Assembly: GCA_031265875.1 (NCBI GenBank)
Contig: JAISCA010000031.1
Location: 1 to 64,000 of the forward strand
DNA from: Propionibacteriaceae bacterium
GTDB lineage: Bacteria > Actinomycetota > Actinomycetes > Propionibacteriales > Propionibacteriaceae
Length of the DNA: 64,000 nt
Direction of reading: 5' to 3'
Of the stretch, positions 18,890 through 28,349 are shown piece by piece (the stretch's first letter is position 1; each line of letters begins with the position of its first letter). Under the pieces are notes generated by a model. It made no database searches and had not been told where the DNA came from. It was given only the letters and a program-made list of their open reading frames with translations. The position numbers and the translations under genes were made by a program.

Positions 18890-20028
18890 AGCGCCTCGAT
18901 CCGGCGCCGCCGCACGATGGCGATGAAGACCGGCCCGCCCAGGATCGCCGACACGACGCCGACTTGGATCTCTTGGGGGGCGATGACCAGGCGGGCGCAG
19001 ACGTCCGCCACCAGCAGTACGACCGGGGCGGCCAGGGCCGAATAGGGGATGGACCAGCGGGCGTCGGGGCCGCCGATGGCTCGGGCCAGGTAAGGGACGC
19101 CCAGACCGATGAAGGCGATCGGGCCGGCGGCGGCGGTGGCCGCCCCCGCCAACAGGGTGACCGCGATCATGGCCAGGGCGCGGGTGCGGGCCAGGCGGAC
19201 GCCGAGGGCGCGGCCTGTGTCCTGGCCCAAGGCCATGGCGTTGAGGGCCGGGCCGGTGGCCCAGGCGACCACCAAACCGAGCCCGATGAAACCTGAGACC
19301 ACCGCCAGGACGGGGTAGCCCCGCCCCTCGACCGACCCGGCGGCCCACAGCCGGAACTCGTTATAGGCCGCTTGATTGGACAAGATGACCATGTCCACCA
19401 GCGCCGATATGGCCATCGAGATAGCCACCCCGGCCAGAGCCAGCCGCACCGGCGTGGGCGACCGCCGGCCGGCCCCGCCCAACAGGTAGACGGCGACCGC
19501 GGCCAGGGCGGCCCCGGCGAAGGCGAACCAGAGGTAGAACCAGATCGAAGCCACCCCGAACACCGCCACCGCCAGCACCACCGCCAGCGAGGCGCCGGCG
19601 TTGACGCCGAGCACGCCGGGGTCGGCCAGGGGGTTGCGGGTCAGCGATTGCATCAACGCGCCGGCCACCCCCAGCGCGGCGCCGACCACTATCACCAGCA
19701 GCGTCCGGGGCACGCGCTGCTGATGGATGATGATCGACTCGAAACTGCCGTCGGGTTCCAGCAGCAAGGACCAGACCTGGCTCAGCGGCAGGTGGTTCGA
19801 CCCCACCGCCACCGACACCAGCGCGGCTACGACTATCAGCGCCAACGCCCCGACCAGCCCGGCCGCCCGCCGAGCCGGCTGGTTCGGGGCCGGGCCGGCG
19901 GCGCCTGAGAGGTCCGGGCCCGTGACACGGACGTCCGCAGCGCTCCGGTCCGAGGAGCCACCGTCCCCGGCCACCGTGTCCGGGCCGGCTCCAGCCGGGA
20001 CGCTGTCGTCCAGGACGCTGAAGGTCAT
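18886..20028 (-). CDS. FecCD-family iron ABC transporter permease (first)
   Basis: 380 residues. A 50-residue Ser/Asp/Gly-rich cytoplasmic N-terminus precedes about ten membrane segments. Family hallmarks are 'RVPRTLLVIVVGAALGVAGA', 'TRNPLADPGVLGVNAGASLA' and the terminal 'GVVSAILGGPVFIAIV'. It overlaps the upstream surface-protein gene and the downstream permease gene by 4 nt each, indicating translational coupling of surface proteins and transporter. Confidence 0.95.
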   Translation of the reverse strand: MTFSVLDDSVPAGAGPDTVAGDGGSSDRSAADVRVTGPDLSGAAGPAPNQPARRAAGLVGALALIVVAALVSVAVGSNHLPLSQVWSLLLEPDGSFESIIIHQQRVPRTLLVIVVGAALGVAGALMQSLTRNPLADPGVLGVNAGASLAVVLAVAVFGVASIWFYLWFAFAGAALAAVAVYLLGGAGRRSPTPVRLALAGVAISMAISALVDMVILSNQAAYNEFRLWAAGSVEGRGYPVLAVVSGFIGLGLVVAWATGPALNAMALGQDTGRALGVRLARTRALAMIAVTLLAGAATAAAGPIAFIGLGVPYLARAIGGPDARWSIPYSALAAPVVLLVADVCARLVIAPQEIQVGVVSAILGGPVFIAIVRRRRIEAL

Positions 20029-21260
20029 AGGCCGGAGGTTCCCGGCCCGGCCTGATCGTCTAGGCTCTCCCCCGAACCAGCTCCATTCCCGGAGTCAGGC
20101 CCATTCCCGGGGTCAGGCGTACGCCCGGGATCAGGCCCGTCTGCCGGACCGGACACGTCCCCTGAGCTGGGCTTCTCCTCTGGACCGGACCCGTCTCCTA
20201 GAGCGGACCCATTCTCTGGAACCGACCCGCCCCCTGGAGCGGGTCCTTCAGCTTGATTGGACTCCCTTGGGCCGGCCCCAGTTCGGGCACGTCCCCGACG
20301 CCAGACCAGCGCCGCCGCCGCACCGGCCGCCAAGACAACCACGGCGGCGCCGATCAAACCGAACCGTGGCTGCGAGCGGGCGGTCGCGGGCGGCGCGATG
20401 AGTCCGTCGGTGGGCTCCGGACTAGACGTCGGGCCCGTGGCCCCGGCCGCCGGCGACCCGGCCGGCGAGGCCGACGAATCTGGGACCAGTCCAGGGTCGA
20501 TCCCCAGCACGCCGCCGGGACCGCCGACCTGCTCCGCTCCCTGGCCGGTGACCGCCCCAGCCTCGGGTCCAGCGGCCGAGCCCGACCCGGCTCCGGCATT
20601 CCCAGAACCAGTGTTGCCGCCGGACCCGGCCGCCACGACTATGAAATCGGCTCCGCCCCGACGGGTGAAACCGATCACGCCCTTGTTCGGGTCGGACGGG
20701 TCGACGTAGGCGGAGGCCAGGAAGCGCAGCCAGTGCTCGCCCGGCGTGATGTCGCAGGGCAACTCGAAGGAGCCACTGACCCGGCCCGAGTTGGGGATGG
20801 CCTGGCTGTGCCAGACGCCCGAGCCTTGGACCGAGGTGTCGCCGTAACCGATGCCGTCGTCGATCTTGACGTAGACGGTCTCGCCGGCCGGGTAACCGGA
20901 GACGCTGAAGTTGATCGTCGCGCAGGGGGCCAGGCTGGTCGGCCAGACCGACGAGGCCGTGCCCGGGGTGTCCGCCCCCGCGCCGTCCGGTGGCAGAGCC
21001 GGGACGACGGGATGGGCGGGCAGGGGCGCGGCCAGCGCTGGCTGAGCCCCACCGGCCAATCCGCCGACCGCCAACCCGAGCGCGACCAGCCAGCCGCCCA
21101 GACCGCCGCGACTAGCTCGACTGCCGGGCCGGGCCGAGGACCCGCCTGAGGCGACCGGGTCGGAGCGGCCCAGCCGCCCGCGGGCGGCTGGGAGCGAGGC
21201 CGACTGGGTCTCCTCCGTCCTCTCGGCCACTGGTCTTCCCCGGCTAGCCTGGACGCTCAT
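20025..21260 (-). CDS. membrane-anchored surface protein with one KLDDG-type domain
   Basis: 411 residues. After a basic N-terminus, a hydrophobic core ('WLVALGLAVGGLAGG', about 53-68) ends at ALAAP, giving a signal peptide with cleavage near 76. Residues about 95-210 form a domain with 'VYVKIDDGIGYGD', 'GVWHSQAI' and 'GEHWLRFLAS', paralogous to the domains in the next two upstream genes. Two cysteines (in 'APCATINF' and 'ELPCDITPG') could form a disulphide. A Gly/Ser/Pro linker leads to one membrane helix (about 285-305, followed by WRRGRAR). About 105 residues of Pro/Gly/Asp/Ser repeats then sit on the cytoplasmic side. There is no LPXTG. It is probably the membrane-proximal receptor that passes ligand to the FecB-like protein (inference). 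Confidence 0.82.
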   Translation of the reverse strand: MSVQASRGRPVAERTEETQSASLPAARGRLGRSDPVASGGSSARPGSRASRGGLGGWLVALGLAVGGLAGGAQPALAAPLPAHPVVPALPPDGAGADTPGTASSVWPTSLAPCATINFSVSGYPAGETVYVKIDDGIGYGDTSVQGSGVWHSQAIPNSGRVSGSFELPCDITPGEHWLRFLASAYVDPSDPNKGVIGFTRRGGADFIVVAAGSGGNTGSGNAGAGSGSAAGPEAGAVTGQGAEQVGGPGGVLGIDPGLVPDSSASPAGSPAAGATGPTSSPEPTDGLIAPPATARSQPRFGLIGAAVVVLAAGAAAALVWRRGRARTGAGPRESNQAEGPAPGGGSVPENGSALGDGSGPEEKPSSGDVSGPADGPDPGRTPDPGNGPDSGNGAGSGESLDDQAGPGTSGL

Positions 21261-24200
21261 GACGAGACCCGGCCAGTCCGCCGCCGGCGAACGATCAACC
21301 AGGCGCCGGCCAGCAGGGCGACGGCCAGCGCCACCGCACCGGCCAGCAGCCAGAGGTCGTCGGCGTATAGCTGAATGACCGGCCGGGCCGAAGAGCCAGA
21401 GTCCGGGTCCGGGGCGGTCCCGGAGCCGGTCTGGTCAGGGGAGCCGGTCTGGTCCGGGCCGGTGGCCGGATTCCCCTGACTGGTGTCGGTCGCGGTCGGA
21501 GCCGCGTCCAGTCGAGCTGCGACCCAGCCGATCAGGGCGCCCGTCGCGTCCTGGGCCACGACTCGATAGTCGCCGCCGGCCAAACCGGCCAGATCGACCC
21601 GGACCTGCTGGTTGGAGTCGACCTGGATCCAACCGACCGGGATCGCGCCGGGATAGACGTACAGGTAGCTCCAATCCCCGGCCTGGGCCTGGGGCAGGGT
21701 GACGGTGGCCACCGTGCCGCTTTGGAGGCCGCTGGCGGCCCCGCTGTTGGCGCCGATCAAGGCGCTGGCGTCGGCCACCGGCGGGGCCGGGATGAAGGCC
21801 GGGGCCGTCGAGTTGGCCGTCGCGGCACTGGTGGTCCGCTTGACCACCTGGTAGATCGGCCGGGTGATCGTCGTGATTCCAGCGGCGCCGGAGCCGCTGT
21901 CGTCGACCGGCGGGGCTTCGACGGTCAGCCAAGCCCAGCCCAGCAAACGGCCGGTCTGACCCTGAGCGCCGGATTGGGCCACCATCTTCAACTGCCCGAC
22001 CGGCAGCGTGATGCCGGCCAGGGAGGCGGTGACCCGCCCGGCGGCGTCGGCCTGGAACCAGGTCCCGCCCCACAACAACCGGGGCGACCCGTCCGGCAGG
22101 TAAGCCGACAGGTAGACCCAGTCGCCCGCCTGAGTCCCCGGCACGGTCACGGTCAGAGCCGGGCCGGCCCGGGCCACTGTCACCGCGCCGCGCTCCGCCT
22201 CCGACAGTTCTTCGTCGTACTCCAGCGGGTCGGGCGCCCCGTTGGGCGCGTATTGGCCGACCACGAACTCGGCCGACTCGATGGTGCGGACGGTGTCGCC
22301 GGCCTTCAGTGAACCGGTCAACAGTCGCAGGGTGTGGGCTCCGGCCGGGAAGGCGGGGGACGAGCCATCGGTCCCGGCAGCGGTGCCGTCCGGCAACTGC
22401 AACTCGACGCTCCAGTCGCCGGTGGCGGCGTCGGCCTCGACGATGGCCCAGACGCTGAGGTTCTGGTGGATCTGGTCGGTCAAGTGGCTGTAGGCCCCCT
22501 CGTCCAGCTTGATGGTGACGACCGAGCCGCCTCGGTGCTCCGCCGGATGGCACCAACCCGTGCCTGAGACCTGGAGCCGGCCGCCCAAAGCCACCGTCGA
22601 GGCGCCCAAGGTCACCTGCGGCGTCGGCGTCGAGGGCAGGCAGGTCGGCTGATCGTCGCCACCGCCGTCCGGATCGGTGTAGGGCGTCCCGCCCACCACC
22701 AGGAAGTCGGTGGTGACGGCCCTGGTCACGTCGGCCAGGTCGAAGCGGCCGGATTGGAACAACACCGTCAGGTACTGCCCAGCCGTCAGGCCGGCCGGCG
22801 CGTCGATGACGGTCTCGAAGTTCCCGTCCGGGCCGATCACGATCACATTGGGGTGGTCGTCCGGGTCGGACGGCGCCAGCAGGGCCCAGATCGTGTCGTC
22901 GCCGGTGGCGGTGGGGTGACGCACGATCCCTGAGCCCGAGCGGGTGTATTGCCGGGAGTCGCCGTAGTTCAGCTTCAAGGCGATGGTCGAGGCGCCGGTC
23001 CCGGCCTGGTCGACCCAACCGTGGCCCTTGATCCGGATGGTGGCGCCGTCCCCGGCCGCCAGCTCGTTCTCCACCCAGGCGGTGGCGACGCCGCCGCTGA
23101 TCGGATCGGTCACCGTCAACGTCTGATGCCCCCAGACCGGCGGCTGGTCCGGACCGGTGACGGTGTCGCCGGCGATGGTGAAGGGGATCGACTCGGTCCG
23201 GATCTTGTCCCCGCTCAGGAGCGACCCGGTCAGCAGGCGGACATTGTGGCTCTGGCCCGGCAACCATTCACTGTTCGAGTTGGCCGGGGTCGGGTAGGGG
23301 AAGGTGGCGGACCAACTGCCATCCGGGTTGACCGCCACCGCCGCCCAGATGTCGCTGGCCAGGGTCTGACCGGTCTCGGGGTTGACCTGGGCCGTGACGC
23401 CCCTGACCGCGCCATCGTCCAATTTGACGGCGATGACCGAGCCGCGGGTGCCGCTGGTCGTGACCCAGCCGGCGCCCGAGACCGTGATGTCGGCGCCCGC
23501 CTCCACCATGGTGGGGCCGGTGAAGGTGACCGAGGGGTCGGCGGCGCTGACGTAGGTCCGCTCGGTCGGCGGCGGCGTCACCGTCAGTACGACCGGGTCG
23601 GTCTCGACGCTGCCGGCGGCGTTCGTGAAGACGGCCTTGTAGAGAGTGCCGGACATCGCCTCCAGGGTGTTGGTCAAGGTCAAAGTCCGGGCGGTCGCCC
23701 CCACCACGATGGCCCAATCGGTTCCGTTGGAGCTGGAGTGCCACTGGACCGACGGGGCCGGAGCGCCGGAGGCGGCGGCCGTGAAGCTGGCCGTCTGACC
23801 TGTCTCTATGGTCAAGTCCGCCGGTTGGGCGGTGATCTGCGGGGCCTGGGCCGAGCTTGAGACGGACAGCAGGGCCGCGCCGCTGCGGACCGAGCCGAGC
23901 TGGTTGGTGAAGACGGCCCGGAAGACGGCGCCATTGTCCGCCTCGGTCACATTCTGGACCGTCAGGATAGTCGCGGTGGCGCCGGGGATGTCGGCGTAGT
24001 CGTCGTCCAGCGGAGCCCGCTTCTGCCACTGGATGTCCGGGGTGGTCACGCCCGTGCCGGCGACCGTGAAGGTGACTGAGTCACCGAGGGCGACCGACTG
24101 ATTGACCGGGTGGGTGGTGACGGTGGGCGCCTCAGGGGAGCCGCAGTGCACCATCACCCAGTCGCTGGTGGCGATCCCCGCCGCCGTCCAGGCCCAGAAG

Positions 24201-26050
24201 CGGAAGACGCTGCCCTCCTGGCAAGTGGGGGCGGTATACTTCAGCGGGAGAGTGTATGTGTTGCCATCCTGGACGCCAAGGCCGGCGTCGGCCTCAGTCG
24301 GGGTGCTGAGGTTGATCTTCCAGGACCACCGGTAGTGGACCGGCCCCGGGTTGTCGGCGATCTCGACCGAATAAGAATGCTCCAACTGCTCGGTCGCCCA
24401 GGTCTTCTCGGTCGGCTGGACGATGATCTCCGGGATGACGGCGGCTGGGTCCTCCACCACCGTGACCGGGTCGGTGTCGAAGTCGAGAGCGCTCCCGGTG
24501 GGGTAGACGCCCGCCACACCGTGGATGTGGAGCCTCAGTCGGGTCTCGCCCAGGGGCGACAAGCCATCCCCGGGCAGCATGTTGTCACTGTAAAGCCCAA
24601 GGCTCAGCTTCACCGGCAGGTCGGTCAGAGCGCCATTGGAGTCGGTCGTGAATCCTTGGCTTTGCTCCACCAGGGTTCCATTACGGTCGGACCAGCCCAC
24701 GCTCACCGCCTGGCCAGCGGGCAACCCAGTGGCCGACAGATGCACCGTGCCGCCCCGCTCTACAGTCTCTTCGGCCAGGGTGATCTGGGCCTCCCACATG
24801 GTCAGGGTGGCCGGCTCGGTCGCAGTGGCGCCGGCACTGTTGCTGAATACCACCCGGTATTGGGTGCCATCGACCGGTTTGAGGTCGCTGTCCCTTATGT
24901 GCAGGGCGTAGGAGGAGGAGACCTGGGTCGCGGAGCCGGTCAGGCTGGTCGCCCCGGTGATGTCGGCCCATTCCCCGCTGGGAGCCTTGACCTGCCATTG
25001 GGCGCCGGTGGCGATCGGTTCCGCCGTGGCGCTCAACCTCACCAGGGAGGTCAGTCGGGTGGCGATCAGATCGGAGGGGGAGGTGTAGATCGCCGGCGGC
25101 AGATCCGACGAGTTGACGGTCAATCTGGCCGGGTCACTAGTCGCAGAACCAGCATTGTTTACCACCACCGCCCGGTACAGGTTGCCGGACTGGGCCAGCG
25201 TGGTGTTCGCCAATGACAAGGTGGCCGAGGTCGCATCGGGCAAATCCACCCAGGTCGTGCCGTCGTCCGCGCTGGACTGCCAACTGAAGCTGGCTCCCAT
25301 ACCCCCATCGGCGTCCACCACGGTGAGACTGGCGGTTTGTCCGGCGAACACGGTCCGGTCGACCGGATGGGTGGCGATAGTCGGTTGGTGCAGCAGTGCC
25401 GTCCAAGTGGTCTGAGTCGACGTCAGTGACCGCTCGTCGCCCTCGGCGTCCGTCCACGATATAACCACATAAATCCTGAGCTTATTCCAATTGTTCCACT
25501 GGGTGTTGTTGTATTCGCCGTTCCTGATTTGAGTCCAGCTCGCCGTGAACACTCCGTCTTTTTCCGCCTGACTAAGAGTGATACCGCTATTGCTCTTAGA
25601 GATAACTGTGAAAGCGGCCTGCTCGGTTTTATTACCCGGCTTGTAATACCACACGACTACGGCGTCAGCGGGGATGTTCGCGGCTTCGACGCTGGAGGCG
25701 AAAGTCGGGAGATCTCCCAGCGCGCCCGTCGCTGTCGCGGGCAGGTCTTGGATGAAATAGGCCGTCGGAGCAGCGTTGGACGACTGAGCGTCGACCGTCG
25801 AAACAGCCGTCTCGCCCTCAGCCGTTGACACTTCCTCCGAATTAACGGTGTCCTCCGGATCGACAGTGTCCTCCGGATCGACGGTGATCGTGACATCATC
25901 GCTATCGCCGCTGTGAGTCGCACTGTCACCTGAATCGCCGTAAGCCGGCAGGGACAGTAATGACATGATCAAGGCCGTCACCAAGATGACCGCCAAACCG
26001 ACGAATGTCCGGCGGTACCGAGTGCGGGTGACGAGTGAGGTGACGTTCAT
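21257..26050 (-). CDS. large Ig-like/KLDDG-domain surface protein of the iron operon
   Basis: 1597 residues. Signal peptide 1-38 (core 'FVGLAVILVTALIMSLLSL'), then an acidic DPEDTV stretch. Ig-like modules follow at about 222-313, 318-417, 641-731 and 736-825 ('HPVDRTVFAGQTASL', 'GSATSDPARLTV' style), with two degenerate ones at 420-640. Three copies of the KLDDG domain are at about 836-960, 975-1121 and 1143-1265 ('GSVIAVKLDDGA', 'STIALKLNYGDS', 'SVVTIKLDEGAY', each with 'IWA/VWA' and most with 'RLLTGSL'). Two short 'GDWVYLSAYL ... LLGWAWL' modules sit at about 1290-1378 and 1445-1515. A Pro/Gly/Asp linker, a membrane helix (1563-1587) and an RRRR tail complete it. There is no sortase motif. 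AAAGGAA lies 9 nt before the ATG. Its place between the FecB gene and the permeases suggests ligand capture outside the membrane. Confidence 0.88.
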   Translation of the reverse strand: MNVTSLVTRTRYRRTFVGLAVILVTALIMSLLSLPAYGDSGDSATHSGDSDDVTITVDPEDTVDPEDTVNSEEVSTAEGETAVSTVDAQSSNAAPTAYFIQDLPATATGALGDLPTFASSVEAANIPADAVVVWYYKPGNKTEQAAFTVISKSNSGITLSQAEKDGVFTASWTQIRNGEYNNTQWNNWNKLRIYVVISWTDAEGDERSLTSTQTTWTALLHQPTIATHPVDRTVFAGQTASLTVVDADGGMGASFSWQSSADDGTTWVDLPDATSATLSLANTTLAQSGNLYRAVVVNNAGSATSDPARLTVNSSDLPPAIYTSPSDLIATRLTSLVRLSATAEPIATGAQWQVKAPSGEWADITGATSLTGSATQVSSSYALHIRDSDLKPVDGTQYRVVFSNSAGATATEPATLTMWEAQITLAEETVERGGTVHLSATGLPAGQAVSVGWSDRNGTLVEQSQGFTTDSNGALTDLPVKLSLGLYSDNMLPGDGLSPLGETRLRLHIHGVAGVYPTGSALDFDTDPVTVVEDPAAVIPEIIVQPTEKTWATEQLEHSYSVEIADNPGPVHYRWSWKINLSTPTEADAGLGVQDGNTYTLPLKYTAPTCQEGSVFRFWAWTAAGIATSDWVMVHCGSPEAPTVTTHPVNQSVALGDSVTFTVAGTGVTTPDIQWQKRAPLDDDYADIPGATATILTVQNVTEADNGAVFRAVFTNQLGSVRSGAALLSVSSSAQAPQITAQPADLTIETGQTASFTAAASGAPAPSVQWHSSSNGTDWAIVVGATARTLTLTNTLEAMSGTLYKAVFTNAAGSVETDPVVLTVTPPPTERTYVSAADPSVTFTGPTMVEAGADITVSGAGWVTTSGTRGSVIAVKLDDGAVRGVTAQVNPETGQTLASDIWAAVAVNPDGSWSATFPYPTPANSNSEWLPGQSHNVRLLTGSLLSGDKIRTESIPFTIAGDTVTGPDQPPVWGHQTLTVTDPISGGVATAWVENELAAGDGATIRIKGHGWVDQAGTGASTIALKLNYGDSRQYTRSGSGIVRHPTATGDDTIWALLAPSDPDDHPNVIVIGPDGNFETVIDAPAGLTAGQYLTVLFQSGRFDLADVTRAVTTDFLVVGGTPYTDPDGGGDDQPTCLPSTPTPQVTLGASTVALGGRLQVSGTGWCHPAEHRGGSVVTIKLDEGAYSHLTDQIHQNLSVWAIVEADAATGDWSVELQLPDGTAAGTDGSSPAFPAGAHTLRLLTGSLKAGDTVRTIESAEFVVGQYAPNGAPDPLEYDEELSEAERGAVTVARAGPALTVTVPGTQAGDWVYLSAYLPDGSPRLLWGGTWFQADAAGRVTASLAGITLPVGQLKMVAQSGAQGQTGRLLGWAWLTVEAPPVDDSGSGAAGITTITRPIYQVVKRTTSAATANSTAPAFIPAPPVADASALIGANSGAASGLQSGTVATVTLPQAQAGDWSYLYVYPGAIPVGWIQVDSNQQVRVDLAGLAGGDYRVVAQDATGALIGWVAARLDAAPTATDTSQGNPATGPDQTGSPDQTGSGTAPDPDSGSSARPVIQLYADDLWLLAGAVALAVALLAGAWLIVRRRRTGRVSS

Positions 26051-26157
26051 AGTCGGGGTTCCTTTGAAGAGATTTAACTCGAAGGGGTTTGACCTATACG
26101 TTTGGCACCGATGCGATCAAAGATCGTTTAGCGCTTTCTGACTTACCCAGATTCGCT

Positions 26158-26191
26158 GGTGCGGGGACGGATATTGATCCGCCCCCGCACC
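26158..26191. other. intra-operon 15-bp hairpin
   Basis: GGTGCGGGGACGGAT (26158-26172), loop ATTG, then a complement with one mismatch (26177-26191). It sits just after the stop of the small secreted protein gene and 108 nt before the start of the 1597-residue gene. With no U-tract, it could be a partial terminator or an RNA-processing/stabilising element that lets the upstream genes be expressed more strongly. Confidence 0.65.
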
Positions 26192-26200
26192 CTTGCTGGA

Positions 26201-27040
26201 TCAGGAAACCGTGAACACGGCGCTCAGAGCCACGCCTGCCCGGTCACCGGTTTGGAGAGAGCCCGCCAAGGCCCGAACTCGGTAGCTGCCCGTTCCGAAC
26301 TCCGGGTTGGAGCCGTTCGCACCCGTCGTGCCGCTGGGCAGAGTGATAGTGATCGAAAAATCACCATTGGCATCGGGCCGGGCATAGGCCCAGATCGTCA
26401 GATTCGCGCTGATGTCAGGATCCGCCGGATAACCAGGCAAATGGTTATACGTGACCGAGCTATCAGAGGCCTGTTCGATCTTCAACGCCACGATCGCGCT
26501 GGCGGACACATTGGTCGTGGTCCAGCCCGAACCGGTGACAGTCAAGCTGCCGCCGGTGACGCCGGAACTGGCGGTGGTGACAGTGACCGATGCTGGAGTC
26601 GTGACCGTGATAGGAACATACAGTTCCGTGAACGCGCTATCGATGAAGTACAACTCGTATTCACCTGTCGTCGGGAAGTTGCTGACCGCTATCGGCACCC
26701 TGGTGTAGTCCGGCGCGACCGTTCCGGTGTCGCCGTTTTCATCTAGAGGGTAGCTGCGCAGCAGCGGCCCGGTATCATCGCCCAAGTAGACGTAGAGCGT
26801 GCCTTCGGGATCGAAGCCGGTGGCTTCGAAGGTCCACTGACCGCCCTGTGGGGCGGTGTAGTCATCGTTCACGTTGGTGACGCAGGGCTCGTCGGGCAGG
26901 CATGTCGGGTCGTCGGCCTGCGCGGCCGGGCTGCCCAGCCCGATGAAGCCGAGGCCCATCAGCCCGGCGGCCAGAATGGCGACGGCTTGGCGCCACCAGC
27001 TCCGCTGGCTCGGGCCAGCGGTTGCGATCGTAGTTCTCAT
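26201..27040 (-). CDS. small secreted protein with KLDDG-type domain
   Basis: 279 residues. The signal peptide (core 'AVAILAAGLMGLGFIGLG') ends at AAQA before DDPTCLPDEPC. Residues about 50-150 form a beta-rich domain ('GGQWTFEATGFDPEGTLYVYLGDD'). Residues about 152-278 are a KLDDG-type domain with 'GSGWTTTNVSASAIVALKIE', 'TIWAYARPDANGDF' and 'RVRALAGSLQTGD'. No membrane helix or sorting signal follows, so it is released or held non-covalently; a diffusible or wall-associated scavenger is plausible. GAAAGGAAG lies just before the ATG. Second gene of the iron-box operon. Confidence 0.83.
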   Translation of the reverse strand: MRTTIATAGPSQRSWWRQAVAILAAGLMGLGFIGLGSPAAQADDPTCLPDEPCVTNVNDDYTAPQGGQWTFEATGFDPEGTLYVYLGDDTGPLLRSYPLDENGDTGTVAPDYTRVPIAVSNFPTTGEYELYFIDSAFTELYVPITVTTPASVTVTTASSGVTGGSLTVTGSGWTTTNVSASAIVALKIEQASDSSVTYNHLPGYPADPDISANLTIWAYARPDANGDFSITITLPSGTTGANGSNPEFGTGSYRVRALAGSLQTGDRAGVALSAVFTVS

Positions 27041-27106
27041 GGTCTTCCTTTCGGTTTTCTTTCTTGGTTCTCGGGGTCCCCTGGCCTGACGCCGGGATTC
27101 CCCACG

Positions 27107-28192
27107 TCATATAGTCAATGTTCGCTTGACGTCATCCAGGATTCGGTTCATCAGGAGCGGGCCGCCGGTCGAGGTCCAGGCCGAACCGTCGACCAAGATG
27201 ATGTGGCCGTCTTTGTAGGCGGCCAGCTCGGTGAAGCCGGGCACCGCGATGGCCTCGGCCAGGGCCCGGGCGGCCCCGGAGACGTCGGCCGAACCGCCGG
27301 CCTGGGGATTGGCCAGGCTGGAGCCGCCCAGCGTGCCGAAGAACATGTAGTCGGCGTCGGCGTCGCGCAGGTTCTCCAAGGACAGTGGCTCGGAGTGCCC
27401 CCGGCCGACCCGGTCTTGGCTAGGCGGGCGGCGCAAGCCGAGATCGGTCAGGGCCCGGCCCGGCAGCAGCTCTTTCAGGATCAGCGAGGCCGAGCTGCCC
27501 TGCCAACGCACCACCGAGAAGGTCTGATCCCGATAGCCGCTCAACGATTCGGCGTATTCAGCGGCCTTGGCGTCGTACTGGGCGATCACCCGCTCGCCCT
27601 CCGCCACCAGGTTGAGCGCCTCCGCCACCAGACGGAAGTTGTCCCGCCAGTCGCCGCCGGCGTAACCGGTGTACACCACCGGCGCGATCCGGCGCAGCGC
27701 TTCGATCACCGGTGGGTTGTTGTTGACGCTGGTGCCGTCAACCAGGATCAAGTCCGGCCGGGCGGCCCCGATGGCCTCGAAGTTGGGTTGCGCCACCCCG
27801 CCCAGGATGGGCAGGTCTTGGGCTAGGTCGACCAGGTAGTTCGGCACGGTCTGCTGTCCCCGACCGCTGACCGTCCCGATCGGTTTGAGGCCCAACGCCA
27901 GCACGCCGTCCAAGGTCGGCTCGGACAAGGTCACCACCCGCTCCGGATGGATCGGCGCCCGCACCTCGGTCCCCTCGACGTCGATGACTGTACGGGTCTC
28001 GCCCTCGGACGCTCCGGCGCCCGGCCCCGACGCGACCGGAGCGCAGGCGCTCAAGGCCAAGACCGCGACCAAGGCCAAGAGCTGGGCTAGGACGGTCGTC
28101 GAGTGGCGCCCAGGAGTCGAAACTGGTCCGGCCGCCGAGCGGCGTTCCCCGGTCGGGACGGGTCCGCTGGCTGGTGGCGTCACAGCGGTCAT
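27107..28192 (-). CDS. FecB-like iron-siderophore substrate-binding lipoprotein
   Basis: 361 residues. The lipobox 'LALSAC' puts the acylated Cys near residue 50. The mature part is a class III periplasmic-binding fold: 'RVVTLSEPTLDGVLALGLKP' opens lobe 1, 'GVAQPNFEAIGAARPDLILV' is the family block, and a long helix ('NFRLVAEALNLVAEGERVIAQYDAKAA') links the lobes. The first ORF start is a GTG at 28204, but AGAGAG lies 6 nt before the ATG at 28192, which is preferred. First gene of the operon, 158 nt downstream of the iron box. It delivers ligand to the two FecCD permeases. Confidence 0.93.
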   Translation of the reverse strand: MTAVTPPASGPVPTGERRSAAGPVSTPGRHSTTVLAQLLALVAVLALSACAPVASGPGAGASEGETRTVIDVEGTEVRAPIHPERVVTLSEPTLDGVLALGLKPIGTVSGRGQQTVPNYLVDLAQDLPILGGVAQPNFEAIGAARPDLILVDGTSVNNNPPVIEALRRIAPVVYTGYAGGDWRDNFRLVAEALNLVAEGERVIAQYDAKAAEYAESLSGYRDQTFSVVRWQGSSASLILKELLPGRALTDLGLRRPPSQDRVGRGHSEPLSLENLRDADADYMFFGTLGGSSLANPQAGGSADVSGAARALAEAIAVPGFTELAAYKDGHIILVDGSAWTSTGGPLLMNRILDDVKRTLTI

Positions 28193-28349
28193 GGGCTCTC
28201 TCACTCGGCGGCACGCCCGTCCGCTCCCCTGGCCTCCGTCACCACCGAATCGGGTCGACCCCGGTTCGGGCGGGTGGCGAGTCCCGGCGGGCGGGCCGGT
28301 CGCGCCTGTTCAGCGTGGGCATCGTCAGACTGTATTCATCTGATGTGAG

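Noticed and set aside
17816-19348. 510-residue version of the second permease
   Set aside because: The first 150 residues are Arg/Pro/Gly-rich noise overlapping the first permease; GTG at 18889 gives a normal FecCD length.
21257-21480. LPXTG-like sorting signal (NPATG) in the large Ig protein
   Set aside because: The NPATG string lies about 35 residues before the membrane helix and is not LPXTG; anchoring by the C-terminal helix is more likely.
20025-28192. Known haem-relay domains (HtaA, NEAT, CR) in the surface proteins
   Set aside because: No matching motifs were seen; the domains present are Ig-like and the unrecognised KLDDG type.
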